Below, piece after piece: positions 25,497-33,726 of a DNA stretch of 48,776 nt. Position 1 is the stretch's first letter. Each line of letters opens with the position of its first letter. Below the pieces are notes generated by a model. That model was not told where the DNA came from, did not search any database, and saw only the letters and a list, made by a program, of their open reading frames with translations. This DNA comes from a virus: the IMG/VR virus record IMGVR_UViG_3300044940_000313, positions 1-48,776 of that record; one strand, written 5' to 3'. Position numbers and translations under genes: made by a program.

Positions 25497-26501
25497 TTAC
25501 TCACGCATTGAAGCTGTTAGTTTGACCATCTCTTCATACTCATTCTGTAACTTAACTAACTCTTGTTCAAGCATAGACATGCGCTCATGTGTTGCGCCAG
25601 CGTCTTCTTGCACTGCCGCACCGTAGGACGCCAAGCCGCCCATGTAGCGCTTCTTTAGCTTTGCCTTCACCTCATCGAGCTTGCCCTCGTCCATCATTTT
25701 ACAAAGCTCATTATACTCGGTCATTAAGTCAGTATGAGGATCGGTATCAACGTGAATCTCTACTTTATCGGCCGCTCCTTCCTGCTCGCCTTCGGCAAGG
25801 CTTGATTTACGCAGCCGACTAGTGAACGGCATAGACGCCAAAATATCTTTTTCCATTTCTTTGGCTAGTCGCGCTTTTTCTGCGGCGGCCATGTTGATTG
25901 TTTGCGTAGTGCCAATTATGCCTGCAAACACAACGGGCTCCCTTGACTCGTATGATGAGAGTACGGCTTCAATTGTTGCATCGTTCTCTTTGGCCAATCG
26001 CTTAATATCTATTTTTTTAATCTCAGCGGGAGTGATCTTCATGCTGGCCTTTAAGCCAGATAGGCGACTTATGATCTTGCTTTCTTTGGCTGCTAATTTA
26101 ATGCTAGCAAGCCTAGCGCCCATTCCTTGAGATAGCTTTGCTAGCTTTTCTTGGGACTCTTTCATCATTTTTGCTTTATCTGATTCGGTCTGCTCTTCTG
26201 TAGACATTTTTTCGGTGTCGGCATTTTTAGCAGCCAGCTTTTCGTGCTCATCAACTTCAGCTTCCAACTTCTTTAAATCCTCTTGAGAAACTTCTGTTAG
26301 ATGCTTTTCTGCGGACTCCTCGTCCATGCCTTTTACAGCCATCAAATAACCCTTCATTCGGTCACGCTTGGCTTGCGCGGCTTCGGCTTCAGTCATGAGC
26401 TTCTTTTTTTCATCATCTGGCATTTCGGCCAATTTTTTTTCTGCATCTTCTGCGCTTAGTTTTTTGAAGCCAGTCAAATAGGATTTAAGTTTTTCTAGCA
26501 T
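25497..26501 (-). CDS. Internal-start scaffold protein (Mu gpZ / Nu3-like)
   Basis: Inside the protease gene an in-frame ATG at 26501 (MLEKLKSYLTGFKKLS) follows GAGGGGG at a five-nt gap, the same Shine-Dalgarno type used by the phage's capsid and sheath genes. The product is 334 aa: acidic, helical, coiled-coil ended, with no protease motif, as expected of a scaffold. Mu (I/Z) and lambda (C/Nu3) use the same nested arrangement. Confidence 0.72.
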   Translation of the reverse strand: MLEKLKSYLTGFKKLSAEDAEKKLAEMPDDEKKKLMTEAEAAQAKRDRMKGYLMAVKGMDEESAEKHLTEVSQEDLKKLEAEVDEHEKLAAKNADTEKMSTEEQTESDKAKMMKESQEKLAKLSQGMGARLASIKLAAKESKIISRLSGLKASMKITPAEIKKIDIKRLAKENDATIEAVLSSYESREPVVFAGIIGTTQTINMAAAEKARLAKEMEKDILASMPFTSRLRKSSLAEGEQEGAADKVEIHVDTDPHTDLMTEYNELCKMMDEGKLDEVKAKLKKRYMGGLASYGAAVQEDAGATHERMSMLEQELVKLQNEYEEMVKLTASMRE

Positions 26502-27284
26502 TGCATCCCCCTCGTTTAATTTAACGCCATTAACTGGCGAAAATTTACACTCAAGAACCCACAGGTTGTCAGATTCTTGCTTCATCTCCAATGATTTTAA
26601 GCCACTTACCTTTTCAAGCGCGTCCTTTGCCGCTTTGGCTCTGCCCTCATCTCCGTAATACGCGCGCGCTCCTGACTCACTCACGTCCACTTTTGTTGGC
26701 CTCACGCCTGGCACGGAGTTTACAGCTTTCTCGAAAAGAGCGCGGTATTCGGCTTGGGACAAGCTGGTAGGCCCGCGACTCATCAGGCTTGCGTTAGCCG
26801 CAGCCGGAAACGGCGTGACCGTCACTTCTTGAAACTTCCCATCTTCCAAGTCTGCTCCAATAGAAAGGTGCGTCCAGCGACCATCGAGCACTTTTTCAAC
26901 ATTTTCTTTGCCTATGATTCTGACTCTTCCGTAAAGGGCTTTCATTGTCTGATTGTCTTCAGTGTACTCGCCAACTTCTACAAGGCCAACCAGGCGGCCG
27001 ATCGTGTCTTTCGCTGAAAGAGAGTGGTCTAGCTGTATCGGGGGATAAAACTTTGCCGGCAGCTCGCCAGCGAGGCGAGTCATTATTTTCTTAAGCAGCG
27101 TGTTATGGTTTGCGGCTAAACGCTCGATATGCTCGTCCTTAACTTCCACCTGGCCGTCCATGCTTTGAAACGTGCCAGTGTAGACGAGTAGCGCGCGTCT
27201 TTCCAAAACTGATGGTACCACTTCTGGCGCTTCGTTTGCTTCTTCTGGAATTATTGATCCGATTTGAAGTCTTATCAAACTCAT
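25497..27284 (-). CDS. Capsid maturation protease fused to scaffold (Mu gpI-like)
   Basis: 595 aa, ATG overlapping the gpF-like stop, six nt from GGGGG. Residues 30-165 match the Mu gpI-like prohead protease, with PPIQLDHSLS (H87) and WTHLSIGAD (S141) as probable catalytic residues, then VTVTPFPAAANASL. From about residue 260 the protein is Lys/Glu-rich and helical (scaffold), ending in a coiled coil. Processing of the capsid and self-cleavage of the scaffold are expected. A second in-frame start at codon 262 makes the scaffold alone. Confidence 0.85.
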   Translation of the reverse strand: MSLIRLQIGSIIPEEANEAPEVVPSVLERRALLVYTGTFQSMDGQVEVKDEHIERLAANHNTLLKKIMTRLAGELPAKFYPPIQLDHSLSAKDTIGRLVGLVEVGEYTEDNQTMKALYGRVRIIGKENVEKVLDGRWTHLSIGADLEDGKFQEVTVTPFPAAANASLMSRGPTSLSQAEYRALFEKAVNSVPGVRPTKVDVSESGARAYYGDEGRAKAAKDALEKVSGLKSLEMKQESDNLWVLECKFSPVNGVKLNEGDAMLEKLKSYLTGFKKLSAEDAEKKLAEMPDDEKKKLMTEAEAAQAKRDRMKGYLMAVKGMDEESAEKHLTEVSQEDLKKLEAEVDEHEKLAAKNADTEKMSTEEQTESDKAKMMKESQEKLAKLSQGMGARLASIKLAAKESKIISRLSGLKASMKITPAEIKKIDIKRLAKENDATIEAVLSSYESREPVVFAGIIGTTQTINMAAAEKARLAKEMEKDILASMPFTSRLRKSSLAEGEQEGAADKVEIHVDTDPHTDLMTEYNELCKMMDEGKLDEVKAKLKKRYMGGLASYGAAVQEDAGATHERMSMLEQELVKLQNEYEEMVKLTASMRE

Positions 27285-28144
27285 CTGCTTCCCCCTGTGA
27301 GCCAGCCTTTTGGCAGTGGCTCAGGTTTATTATTACGCCTGGTCTTTGATTTGTCTTGTATCAATTTTTGATGGTTTGGGCTGAATGGCGTCAGAGGCAA
27401 TATCTCGCTTCGGCAATTCCAGTGAATCGGCGGCGGCAACTCAGGATCATCTTTTTCGTAAACTAGGCCATGTCTCGTCCTACACCACTTTGTTGTTCTG
27501 TGGTCTCTTATGGACATGAATAAATAATGCGTGACCTGCGGCTCACCGTTGTAAAAGTCACGCCTCACTTCATTCCAGTAGCGCGTCGTTTCTGTATTGA
27601 CGATCGTTTTAGTTCTAGCAAGCGGCGCTCTTATTTGTTTAGCTAATTCCTTAGCCATGGATTTCTTTGGCACTTCGCCACGGCGTATCGGCTCCGATGC
27701 TTTGTCATACCATCTTTTCGCTGCGCTCAGGTATTCTTTTAGAATTGATTCCGCTTGCTTTTTAATTGCTTTGGTTGGCTTACGCTTTATTCGCCATGCG
27801 TCCCATATCGTTATCCAGTAGCGCAGATCCTTTGCGCGCTTTGCTAGTCTTGATTTTTTCGGCACTGATGGCATTCGCTCTTCAATCATGCCAAGGCTTT
27901 GCATACTCGCATCAAGCATGTGATCCATCAGAAATTTTAAAATCAGCTCGTACATTTGCGCTCTGCCGCCATCGCCCTCTATGTCGCTGACGGCTAAGTA
28001 TAGCAGCTCCTCGTTTAACTCTTCGGCAATCTTATCCCACTTGCGCTCTATTTTTTCTGCCTTCTTTGCCATCTTGATCACAGATTCGGCCTCAACTGTG
28101 CCAAGAAGTTTAACAAGATCAGCCGTTGCGTGTGGGCATATCAT
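27281..28144 (-). CDS. Mu gpF-like head morphogenesis protein
   Basis: 287 aa from the ATG at 28144, which overlaps the endolysin stop as ATGA; an in-frame codon at 28192 would overlap 52 nt. A long helical N-terminal part is followed by the Phage_Mu_F signature: VNTETTRYWNEVRRDFYNG, then SIRDHRTTKWCRTRHGLVY and PPPIHWNCRSEILPL. The Cys-x-Arg/His and HWNCRS elements are diagnostic. It is a minor head protein thought to accompany the portal. Confidence 0.85.
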   Translation of the reverse strand: MICPHATADLVKLLGTVEAESVIKMAKKAEKIERKWDKIAEELNEELLYLAVSDIEGDGGRAQMYELILKFLMDHMLDASMQSLGMIEERMPSVPKKSRLAKRAKDLRYWITIWDAWRIKRKPTKAIKKQAESILKEYLSAAKRWYDKASEPIRRGEVPKKSMAKELAKQIRAPLARTKTIVNTETTRYWNEVRRDFYNGEPQVTHYLFMSIRDHRTTKWCRTRHGLVYEKDDPELPPPIHWNCRSEILPLTPFSPNHQKLIQDKSKTRRNNKPEPLPKGWLTGGSR

Positions 28145-28566
28145 TCTACTAGACCTAATTCCCCAGACTTCGCCAATTCCCGCCAATTGCACACTTCAAA
28201 GTGTGGCAGCTCTGGAAACTTAGACCCTGGCTCGCCATACCACTTGATCCAAATCTCCATACGCGCGCATATCTGCTTTTCATACCACTTGCGATTGTAG
28301 ACTGCCTTGCCGCCTTTTAGCTGAAAAATATCAATCGCTGCATTCCAATTGTGCGCGCTTTGACCATACTTTGCCCTACTTGCGCCAGTCTTGTAGTATA
28401 GCTTTTGCTTTTCAATCCCACGGCCACACTCGGAGATATGCGCGTCATTCACTATTAATTGTAAGCCCATGAACCAGCCAACAAGCGGCGAGTATGCCCC
28501 TGGGTAAAGATTAAATATCTCTAAGCACTTTTCGCATTGAGTGCCGTTGGTGTGGCGTGGCTTCAT
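28141..28566 (-). CDS. M15-family peptidase endolysin
   Basis: 141 aa, the size of a globular phage endolysin. YGQSAHNWNAAIDIFQL places the zinc ligands H72 and D79, and ELPHFEVCNW gives H122, the HxxxxxxD...H pattern of VanY/D-Ala-D-Ala and L-Ala-D-Glu peptidases. It would cut peptide bridges in peptidoglycan. There is no signal peptide, so a holin is needed (candidate at 4601-4792). Unusually, it is embedded in the head operon between the portal region and the gpF-like gene. Confidence 0.85.
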   Translation of the reverse strand: MKPRHTNGTQCEKCLEIFNLYPGAYSPLVGWFMGLQLIVNDAHISECGRGIEKQKLYYKTGASRAKYGQSAHNWNAAIDIFQLKGGKAVYNRKWYEKQICARMEIWIKWYGEPGSKFPELPHFEVCNWRELAKSGELGLVE

Positions 28567-28572
28567 CTGTGG

Positions 28573-29109
28573 CTACTGATTAATTGCGCCCATCTGATTG
28601 ACCACGTCTTTGTTGACGTGCCCTTCAGGAGTAGCGGCCTCTTTAATTGCTTCAATCACTACACGCTTGATTGCAGCTTCAATAGTGTCTGCTGCGCCCA
28701 TCTCGGTAGCCACGTCTTGATTCAAAATATCAGCAGGCTTCATTTGCATTTCTTGATCTGTTTTTTTTCGTGGCACGTCAAACATCGGATCACCGCTCTC
28801 GTCGCCAACTACAGGCGCATTGGCTGCGGGCATAGTTTGCTGCTGCTCCAGTTTCTTTTTTTCTGCTTCTTCTGTGCCTTGCATGATTTTTTCTGCTAAA
28901 CTCATTTTTTTCATATATGCCCCCGCTTGGCCATCTATCTGTGCTACTGCTTCCTTAATTGCTTCTGTAATGTCTTTCGTTCTTTTTGAGTCAATTGCCA
29001 TTCCATCAACTTGTGGAAAATAATGCTTCCAGCCGTCTTTAAAAACTTCGTAGATTGAAATTTTCTTGCCCTTGTACGGCACCACTTTGATCTGCTTCGC
29101 TACCGGCAT
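28573..29109 (-). CDS. Portal-associated hypothetical protein
   Basis: 178 aa from the ATG at 29109, five nt from a run of eight G; it overlaps the portal 3' end by 71 nt. The first 45 residues form a small beta domain (KVVPYKGKKISIYEVFKDGWKHYFP). The rest is helical and acidic, with low-complexity Met/Gln parts. No family recognised. The strong ribosome site and head-operon position suggest an abundant virion or scaffold-like component. Confidence 0.6.
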   Translation of the reverse strand: MPVAKQIKVVPYKGKKISIYEVFKDGWKHYFPQVDGMAIDSKRTKDITEAIKEAVAQIDGQAGAYMKKMSLAEKIMQGTEEAEKKKLEQQQTMPAANAPVVGDESGDPMFDVPRKKTDQEMQMKPADILNQDVATEMGAADTIEAAIKRVVIEAIKEAATPEGHVNKDVVNQMGAINQ

Positions 29110-30634
29110 ATTGTCCCCCCCCGAATACACTATTTTGCTGCATAGCTGCTTGCTTTGCTAGCATCTGCTCATTGCTAAGTGGAGTCATTCCTATTTTTTC
29201 CCTAACGGTGTTAAGGTCCTGACTGTCATTCATGTCAATTGCGCCAATATTTACAGCGCGCTCTATTGCGCCTAGCTCTTTTTCAATTTCGTCTTGAGTC
29301 AGCGTGCGCTTACTAAAATCACCTAGCCCGTATTCGGCCCATGACTCCATTGGAAAGTTATATGCAATGATTTGCTTAATTAATTGCGTAAGAATACTTT
29401 GCTTCAAGCCTTCAAGCATACCGTCACAGATTTTATCAAACGTCTTGGCGTGCTCCTGGCCGAGAGCGTATGCGCCACTACCGTCACCGCCCATGAAGAT
29501 GAGTGATGGAATCAATAGCGCACGCATGATTGATTTATTGCACAGCTCGATTGCTTGAATGAAATCTCCAGCGTTTGACGCCTGCTGAATTTGCTCAATT
29601 CCGTACACGTCATCCTTACGGCCTGGGAGAATGATCGTCGTATCATTGTGAATGTTGCGGAACAAATGACTAGCCGCGACGTCTGCCCTGATGCCTCTGT
29701 CCCTTCGTCCACGATTGTCTTCGCCAGTGTACTTGTTAGAGTCAAGCACGGTCTTCTGGCCATCGGCGTAAACAATCAAAAGCGGCGTACCCTTTCGGTC
29801 AAGGGCAGTGGCCATCATATTTAAAATTGCATCTTTCAATACATAATACTTGTACGCTCGTCTTAGAAGACTGCGACCATATGGAGACGCAAACTTCCCC
29901 TGCGCATCAAATGCGTAATGCAGGCACTTATCGCGTGGAATTCTAATCGCCAAATAGCTGTAGACATTCGCTGTTCTAAGCGGATAAGGGAAGTCGCCCA
30001 ATTTCGCAAACGGATCTGGCCTAACGGGCTGGCTTTGTAGCCCGCTTGCCGTATTAAAGCCGAAGAGGTATGCAACACCGCCAGAGAGAGCTGGGTTGTA
30101 GTTTCTTTGATACTGAAGAATACCGTCACTTGTGATCTCGCCAGTTCGCTCTGTTTCAAATAGCAAAGTCGATGGCGGAAGTGGGACCATCTTCTTTGGC
30201 ATAAAACCTTTTGAGTTGTTCTCCCACACAATTTCTTGAACAGCGAACCCTGCCCATGTTGCTGATAACAATTCTTTCACAACATTGTAGAACCCGCCTT
30301 CAATGTTCTGTAAAGCCTTGTTTACAAAGTCAGTGACTTCTTTACTCGGATGCTGATAAATCCCAAGCCTTGATGATAAAGCAGTGGTTAAAAAATCAAT
30401 GCCAGAGCCGATTGTGTCATCGGTATCAATCATGCGTTTGAATGTTTCAACGCTAACGGAACTGGGGTTCTGAATGAATCTGTAGAATTGATTGTAAAGT
30501 GCTGGGATTGGCGTCCCACGCTGTGATTTTAAGTCTTCTAAACTTTTTAATTCCGCTCTACGAGCATAGAGCGTTTCGTCAAGCATCGGATCGGTCGTCT
30601 CAAGATTCTCGTTGTAATCTATGTAGCTGCTCAT
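29039..30634 (-). CDS. Portal protein (Mu gp29/DUF935-like)
   Basis: 531 aa from the ATG at 30634, with AAGGAG five nt upstream; a more upstream codon at 30655 lies inside RmlC without a site. Portal features: LYNQFYRFIQNPSSVSVETF, LSATWAGFAVQEIVWEN, a central ALDRKGTPLLIVYADG and the long C-terminal helix region (QAIELCNKSIMRALLIPSL). It forms the dodecameric DNA entry ring. Its 5' end overlaps RmlC by 35 nt and its 3' end overlaps the next gene. Confidence 0.85.
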   Translation of the reverse strand: MSSYIDYNENLETTDPMLDETLYARRAELKSLEDLKSQRGTPIPALYNQFYRFIQNPSSVSVETFKRMIDTDDTIGSGIDFLTTALSSRLGIYQHPSKEVTDFVNKALQNIEGGFYNVVKELLSATWAGFAVQEIVWENNSKGFMPKKMVPLPPSTLLFETERTGEITSDGILQYQRNYNPALSGGVAYLFGFNTASGLQSQPVRPDPFAKLGDFPYPLRTANVYSYLAIRIPRDKCLHYAFDAQGKFASPYGRSLLRRAYKYYVLKDAILNMMATALDRKGTPLLIVYADGQKTVLDSNKYTGEDNRGRRDRGIRADVAASHLFRNIHNDTTIILPGRKDDVYGIEQIQQASNAGDFIQAIELCNKSIMRALLIPSLIFMGGDGSGAYALGQEHAKTFDKICDGMLEGLKQSILTQLIKQIIAYNFPMESWAEYGLGDFSKRTLTQDEIEKELGAIERAVNIGAIDMNDSQDLNTVREKIGMTPLSNEQMLAKQAAMQQNSVFGGGQYAGSEADQSGAVQGQENFNLRSF

Positions 30635-31184
30635 ATCGCTCCTTGATTTCACCAATGCTCGGCAATGACATGTCTTTTGTTGATACTATTGGAACAAAAT
30701 CCTTTGAAAAAGGCCACTCAATACCGATCTCTGGGTCATTCCACAGCACGCCGCCATCGCTTTCTTTGTCGTAGAGCGTCGTACAGAGATAATTCAGTAT
30801 GGCCACACTTGATGCTGTGTAGAAGCCGTGCGCGACGCCTGGCGGTATGTATATCGCTTGCGGCTGCTTCCATGTGAGCCATATCCCATCCCACTTTCCA
30901 AAAGTCTTAGAGCCATACCTTAAATCAACAAACGCATCGTAGATCGTCCCATACACACAGCGCACTAGCTTACCTTGTGGATTATTCGACTGAATGTGCA
31001 TTCCGCGTAATACGCCACTAAAGCTCACTGACTCATTTGCTTGCTTGAATTCCGTTTCAATACCCAACGCGGCAAACTTACCAGCGTTGAATGTCTCCAT
31101 AAACTGGCCACGCTCGTCCTGGTAGCTATCAAGATCAATGACGACTACGCCTTCAATTAAGCACTGCAATTCACTTTTTTTCAT
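30600..31184 (-). CDS. rmlC: dTDP-4-dehydrorhamnose 3,5-epimerase (RmlC)
   Basis: 194 aa, full length for RmlC. It shows the cupin pattern YQDERGQFMETF, ESVSFSGVLRGMHIQ (H63), GKLVRCVYGTIYDAFVDLR (K72), IYIPPGVAHGF (H119), the catalytic tyrosine Y132 and VLWNDPEIGIEWP. It epimerises dTDP-4-keto-6-deoxyglucose at C3 and C5. Overlaps RmlB by 14 nt and the portal by 35 nt, so it is translated within the structural operon. RmlA and RmlD are not in the window. Confidence 0.9.
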   Translation of the reverse strand: MKKSELQCLIEGVVVIDLDSYQDERGQFMETFNAGKFAALGIETEFKQANESVSFSGVLRGMHIQSNNPQGKLVRCVYGTIYDAFVDLRYGSKTFGKWDGIWLTWKQPQAIYIPPGVAHGFYTASSVAILNYLCTTLYDKESDGGVLWNDPEIGIEWPFSKDFVPIVSTKDMSLPSIGEIKERYEQLHRLQRES

Positions 31185-32100
31185 AATACTTGATTGTCTT
31201 TCTAAGGTTGTCCTTAAACAATTCTGGGGATGGCTTCCAACCCATAGCCATAAGTTTTTGTGGATTTACTTCATAGATTTTATCATCAGTCGGTCGGTCG
31301 TTTGTGTGAATGACGTTTGGTCTTTGGTATCCTAGCTCATCTTCCATGATGCTCATGATCTCTCTAATCACTTCAATGTTTTTCTTAACACATAGGCCGC
31401 CAATGACATAACGCTGCTCATGGCCGCTTGACATGATTTTGATTAACGCATCTACGTGGTCGCCAACCCAAAGCCAGTCCCTCATGTGCTCACCGCTTCC
31501 GTGAATTCTGATAACGCCGTTTGTTAGGTAAGCGTTAATCGTCATCGGAATCAGTTTTTCTGTATGCTGATGCGGCCCGAAGTTATTTGAACAATTCGTG
31601 ACTGTAACTGATAAGCCGTAAGTTTCGCGATAACTTAGCGCGATATGGTCTGACGCTGCTTTACTAGCAGCGTACGGGCTTCTTGGCGCGTATGGCGTGC
31701 TTTCTGTAAACGCCCCGTTGATTGCCTCACCGAAAACCTCATCGGTGCTAACGTGGATAATTCGTGCTCCAGGTACGAGTTTTCTAGCAGCTTCCATGAC
31801 GTTTGCCGTGCCTTGAATGTTTGTCTCAAAAAACTCGCTTGGATCAATAATGCTACGGCATACATGGCTTTGCGCTGCTAGGTGAAATACTACATGTGGC
31901 TTAAATTGAGCCATGCTTTTGTAGACATCGTTTTTGTTTTTAATATCAACAAAGCGCCACGGCATATTATTTATGTTGCTAGTATTTGCACCAACATCAT
32001 GGCTGTCCCACGCTTCGACTTCCATTTGCTGCATCATTCGTAGCTTGTTGTAGAGATGACTCCCTATAAAGCCCAGCGCTCCTGTAACAACTATTCGCAT
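31171..32100 (-). CDS. rmlB: dTDP-glucose 4,6-dehydratase (RmlB)
   Basis: 309 aa, an SDR fold: VTGALGFIG (NAD-binding G7, G10, G13), HVSTDEVFGE (catalytic T118-D119-E120), SPYAASKAASDH (Y142, K146) and TNCSNNFGPHQHTEKLIP, all diagnostic of RmlB. It converts dTDP-glucose to dTDP-4-keto-6-deoxyglucose. It needs dTDP-glucose from the host. Located between terminase and portal, with AAGGA seven nt before the ATG. Likely feeds the aminotransferase at 5422-6510. Confidence 0.9.
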   Translation of the reverse strand: MRIVVTGALGFIGSHLYNKLRMMQQMEVEAWDSHDVGANTSNINNMPWRFVDIKNKNDVYKSMAQFKPHVVFHLAAQSHVCRSIIDPSEFFETNIQGTANVMEAARKLVPGARIIHVSTDEVFGEAINGAFTESTPYAPRSPYAASKAASDHIALSYRETYGLSVTVTNCSNNFGPHQHTEKLIPMTINAYLTNGVIRIHGSGEHMRDWLWVGDHVDALIKIMSSGHEQRYVIGGLCVKKNIEVIREIMSIMEDELGYQRPNVIHTNDRPTDDKIYEVNPQKLMAMGWKPSPELFKDNLRKTIKYYEKK

Positions 32101-32285
32101 TTTTTCATTCCTTTGATTACGCCCATAGCCTCATCGCAAGCCTTTGCGTGCGGGTTTTCCGTTCCACAATAGCAGCAATGCCTTCCCCTACTCATTAATT
32201 CTTTCAATCTGATTAGTAATTGGCGCAGGTAATCAATTTCTGCTTGCTTTTCATCTACTACACGAATCCACATGTCATCATTCAT
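32091..32285 (-). CDS. Small zinc-finger-like protein
   Basis: 64 aa with GGGGG five nt before the ATG; overlaps both TerL (8 nt) and RmlB (10 nt). A charged N-terminal helix (VVDEKQAEIDYLRQLL) is followed by CCYCGTENPHAKACDEA, a C-x2-C...H...C arrangement that could bind zinc. No family assigned. Tight overlap suggests coupled expression in the packaging operon. Confidence 0.6.
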   Translation of the reverse strand: MNDDMWIRVVDEKQAEIDYLRQLLIRLKELMSRGRHCCYCGTENPHAKACDEAMGVIKGMKKCE

Positions 32286-33726
32286 AGCTACCCCCAGTTT
32301 CTAAAGATTGAATCAAACGAGTCATATTATGGCTAGCCACTGACTGAACGAGCTCAAGCCTTCGGCCTGGCGGGAATAGCTTCCATAGCGCGTAGCCCAC
32401 TGCGTCTGATGCGTGGGTTCGATTACTGTCGCCGCCGTCATCGAGTTTACCTCTGCCGCCTTGACCTACAATTCGCTTCCAACCAACGTGATTAATATCA
32501 CCGTGAAGCAGTGGGCAGCGGTCTGGGTTGTACGTCATTCGTACATTGCCAGCAGCGTCTCTAAGCATACGACACATATTTTCGACTCTGTTTTTCACTA
32601 GCGGGTTTGATTGGTCCACGTCGATTTCGTATTGAGCACCGGCATCTGCAAGCGTTTGAGTGATTTGGTTGTAATCAGTCTCGCCTGCATTACTAGTCGT
32701 ACCACGATTGCCCGATGCATCGCCGTATATGCGATAATAAAATCCAGGATATCTAGCCATTAAGGTTTCAGTCATTGCTATTGTTCCAGCTTCGACTAGT
32801 TTAATCTCATCGAACCAATGAATGTGTTTCGTCCAATCGAATACTTTGCCCGTTTTTTTATGCTTAAGCATTGGCCCAACCTGGCCAATTACCCAAACGC
32901 AAGGCGCTGGCGAAAAGTTGAAATCGCAGCCGACAATTAGCGGATAACGCGGATCAGGCTCCACCGCCCCCCACGGCGCACGATACCTAGCATTGTCCTT
33001 ATTACCCGAGTAATATGCTCTACCGCCAAGCACATTTACATGCATTGCGTCTAGTTCCTGCGCTGCAACAAGCGGTGAAAAGGATGATCTAAGTCCTTCG
33101 TAGTATTTTTTAGTTATCAGTCCTGCTTTGAGTGACTCAATTGTTGGGACGTGCATTGAGCCATAGAGTTTGCCGTCACCGTTTGTAAAGAAGCGTTTAG
33201 CGTCCCATGAATCGCCGTTTGTCGTCGTAGTGACGAGGGTTTTCATATAATCGCTTTCTCTCATTCGTTTAAGCACTTCGTCGAATGCTTCTTCTTTCGT
33301 GTCTCGCAGCTCATCGATCCAGGCCCACGAAAATTCCATACCGCGAAGATTATGAGGCTTACTCATCACTCGCGTATGAATTGTGACTACCCAATCATCT
33401 ACCAGGACGGATAAAATATTTTTGTAATGCTTTCTTGGCTTAAAGCCTTTTGTTCCCCACTCTCTTGGTGGACGTCTATCTTGAACATAGGGCATGTTGT
33501 AGTAATCTAGCCAGTACATGATTTCTGCCAGAGCAACGTGGGATAATTGATCGTATGTGTTCGCTCCAATGAAGCCAGATAGGTGTGGGTATTGCTTCAT
33601 GTGCAGAATGGCGAAGTGAGAGCCCACGGCTGTTTTTCCAACTGCTACGCCGCCGTAGAAACAAAAATTCTGACAGTCATTCATTAATGCGGCTACCTGA
33701 TATGCTGGCATATCAACTAGCTTCAT
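32278..33726 (-). CDS. Terminase large subunit
   Basis: 482 aa. Walker A GGVAVGKT (25-32), Walker B WAWIDE (134-139) with catalytic E139, and a TTTT coupling motif near 166-169 form the ATPase. The RNase H-like nuclease has D268 (GCDFNF), D336 (YGDASG) and D441 (HASDAVGYAL). It cuts and pumps DNA into the head. It starts in an ATGA overlap with the small subunit candidate. Which packaging strategy (cos or headful) it uses cannot be read directly; the imperfect end overlap of the window favours permuted or circular DNA. Confidence 0.93.
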   Translation of the reverse strand: MKLVDMPAYQVAALMNDCQNFCFYGGVAVGKTAVGSHFAILHMKQYPHLSGFIGANTYDQLSHVALAEIMYWLDYYNMPYVQDRRPPREWGTKGFKPRKHYKNILSVLVDDWVVTIHTRVMSKPHNLRGMEFSWAWIDELRDTKEEAFDEVLKRMRESDYMKTLVTTTTNGDSWDAKRFFTNGDGKLYGSMHVPTIESLKAGLITKKYYEGLRSSFSPLVAAQELDAMHVNVLGGRAYYSGNKDNARYRAPWGAVEPDPRYPLIVGCDFNFSPAPCVWVIGQVGPMLKHKKTGKVFDWTKHIHWFDEIKLVEAGTIAMTETLMARYPGFYYRIYGDASGNRGTTSNAGETDYNQITQTLADAGAQYEIDVDQSNPLVKNRVENMCRMLRDAAGNVRMTYNPDRCPLLHGDINHVGWKRIVGQGGRGKLDDGGDSNRTHASDAVGYALWKLFPPGRRLELVQSVASHNMTRLIQSLETGGSYE

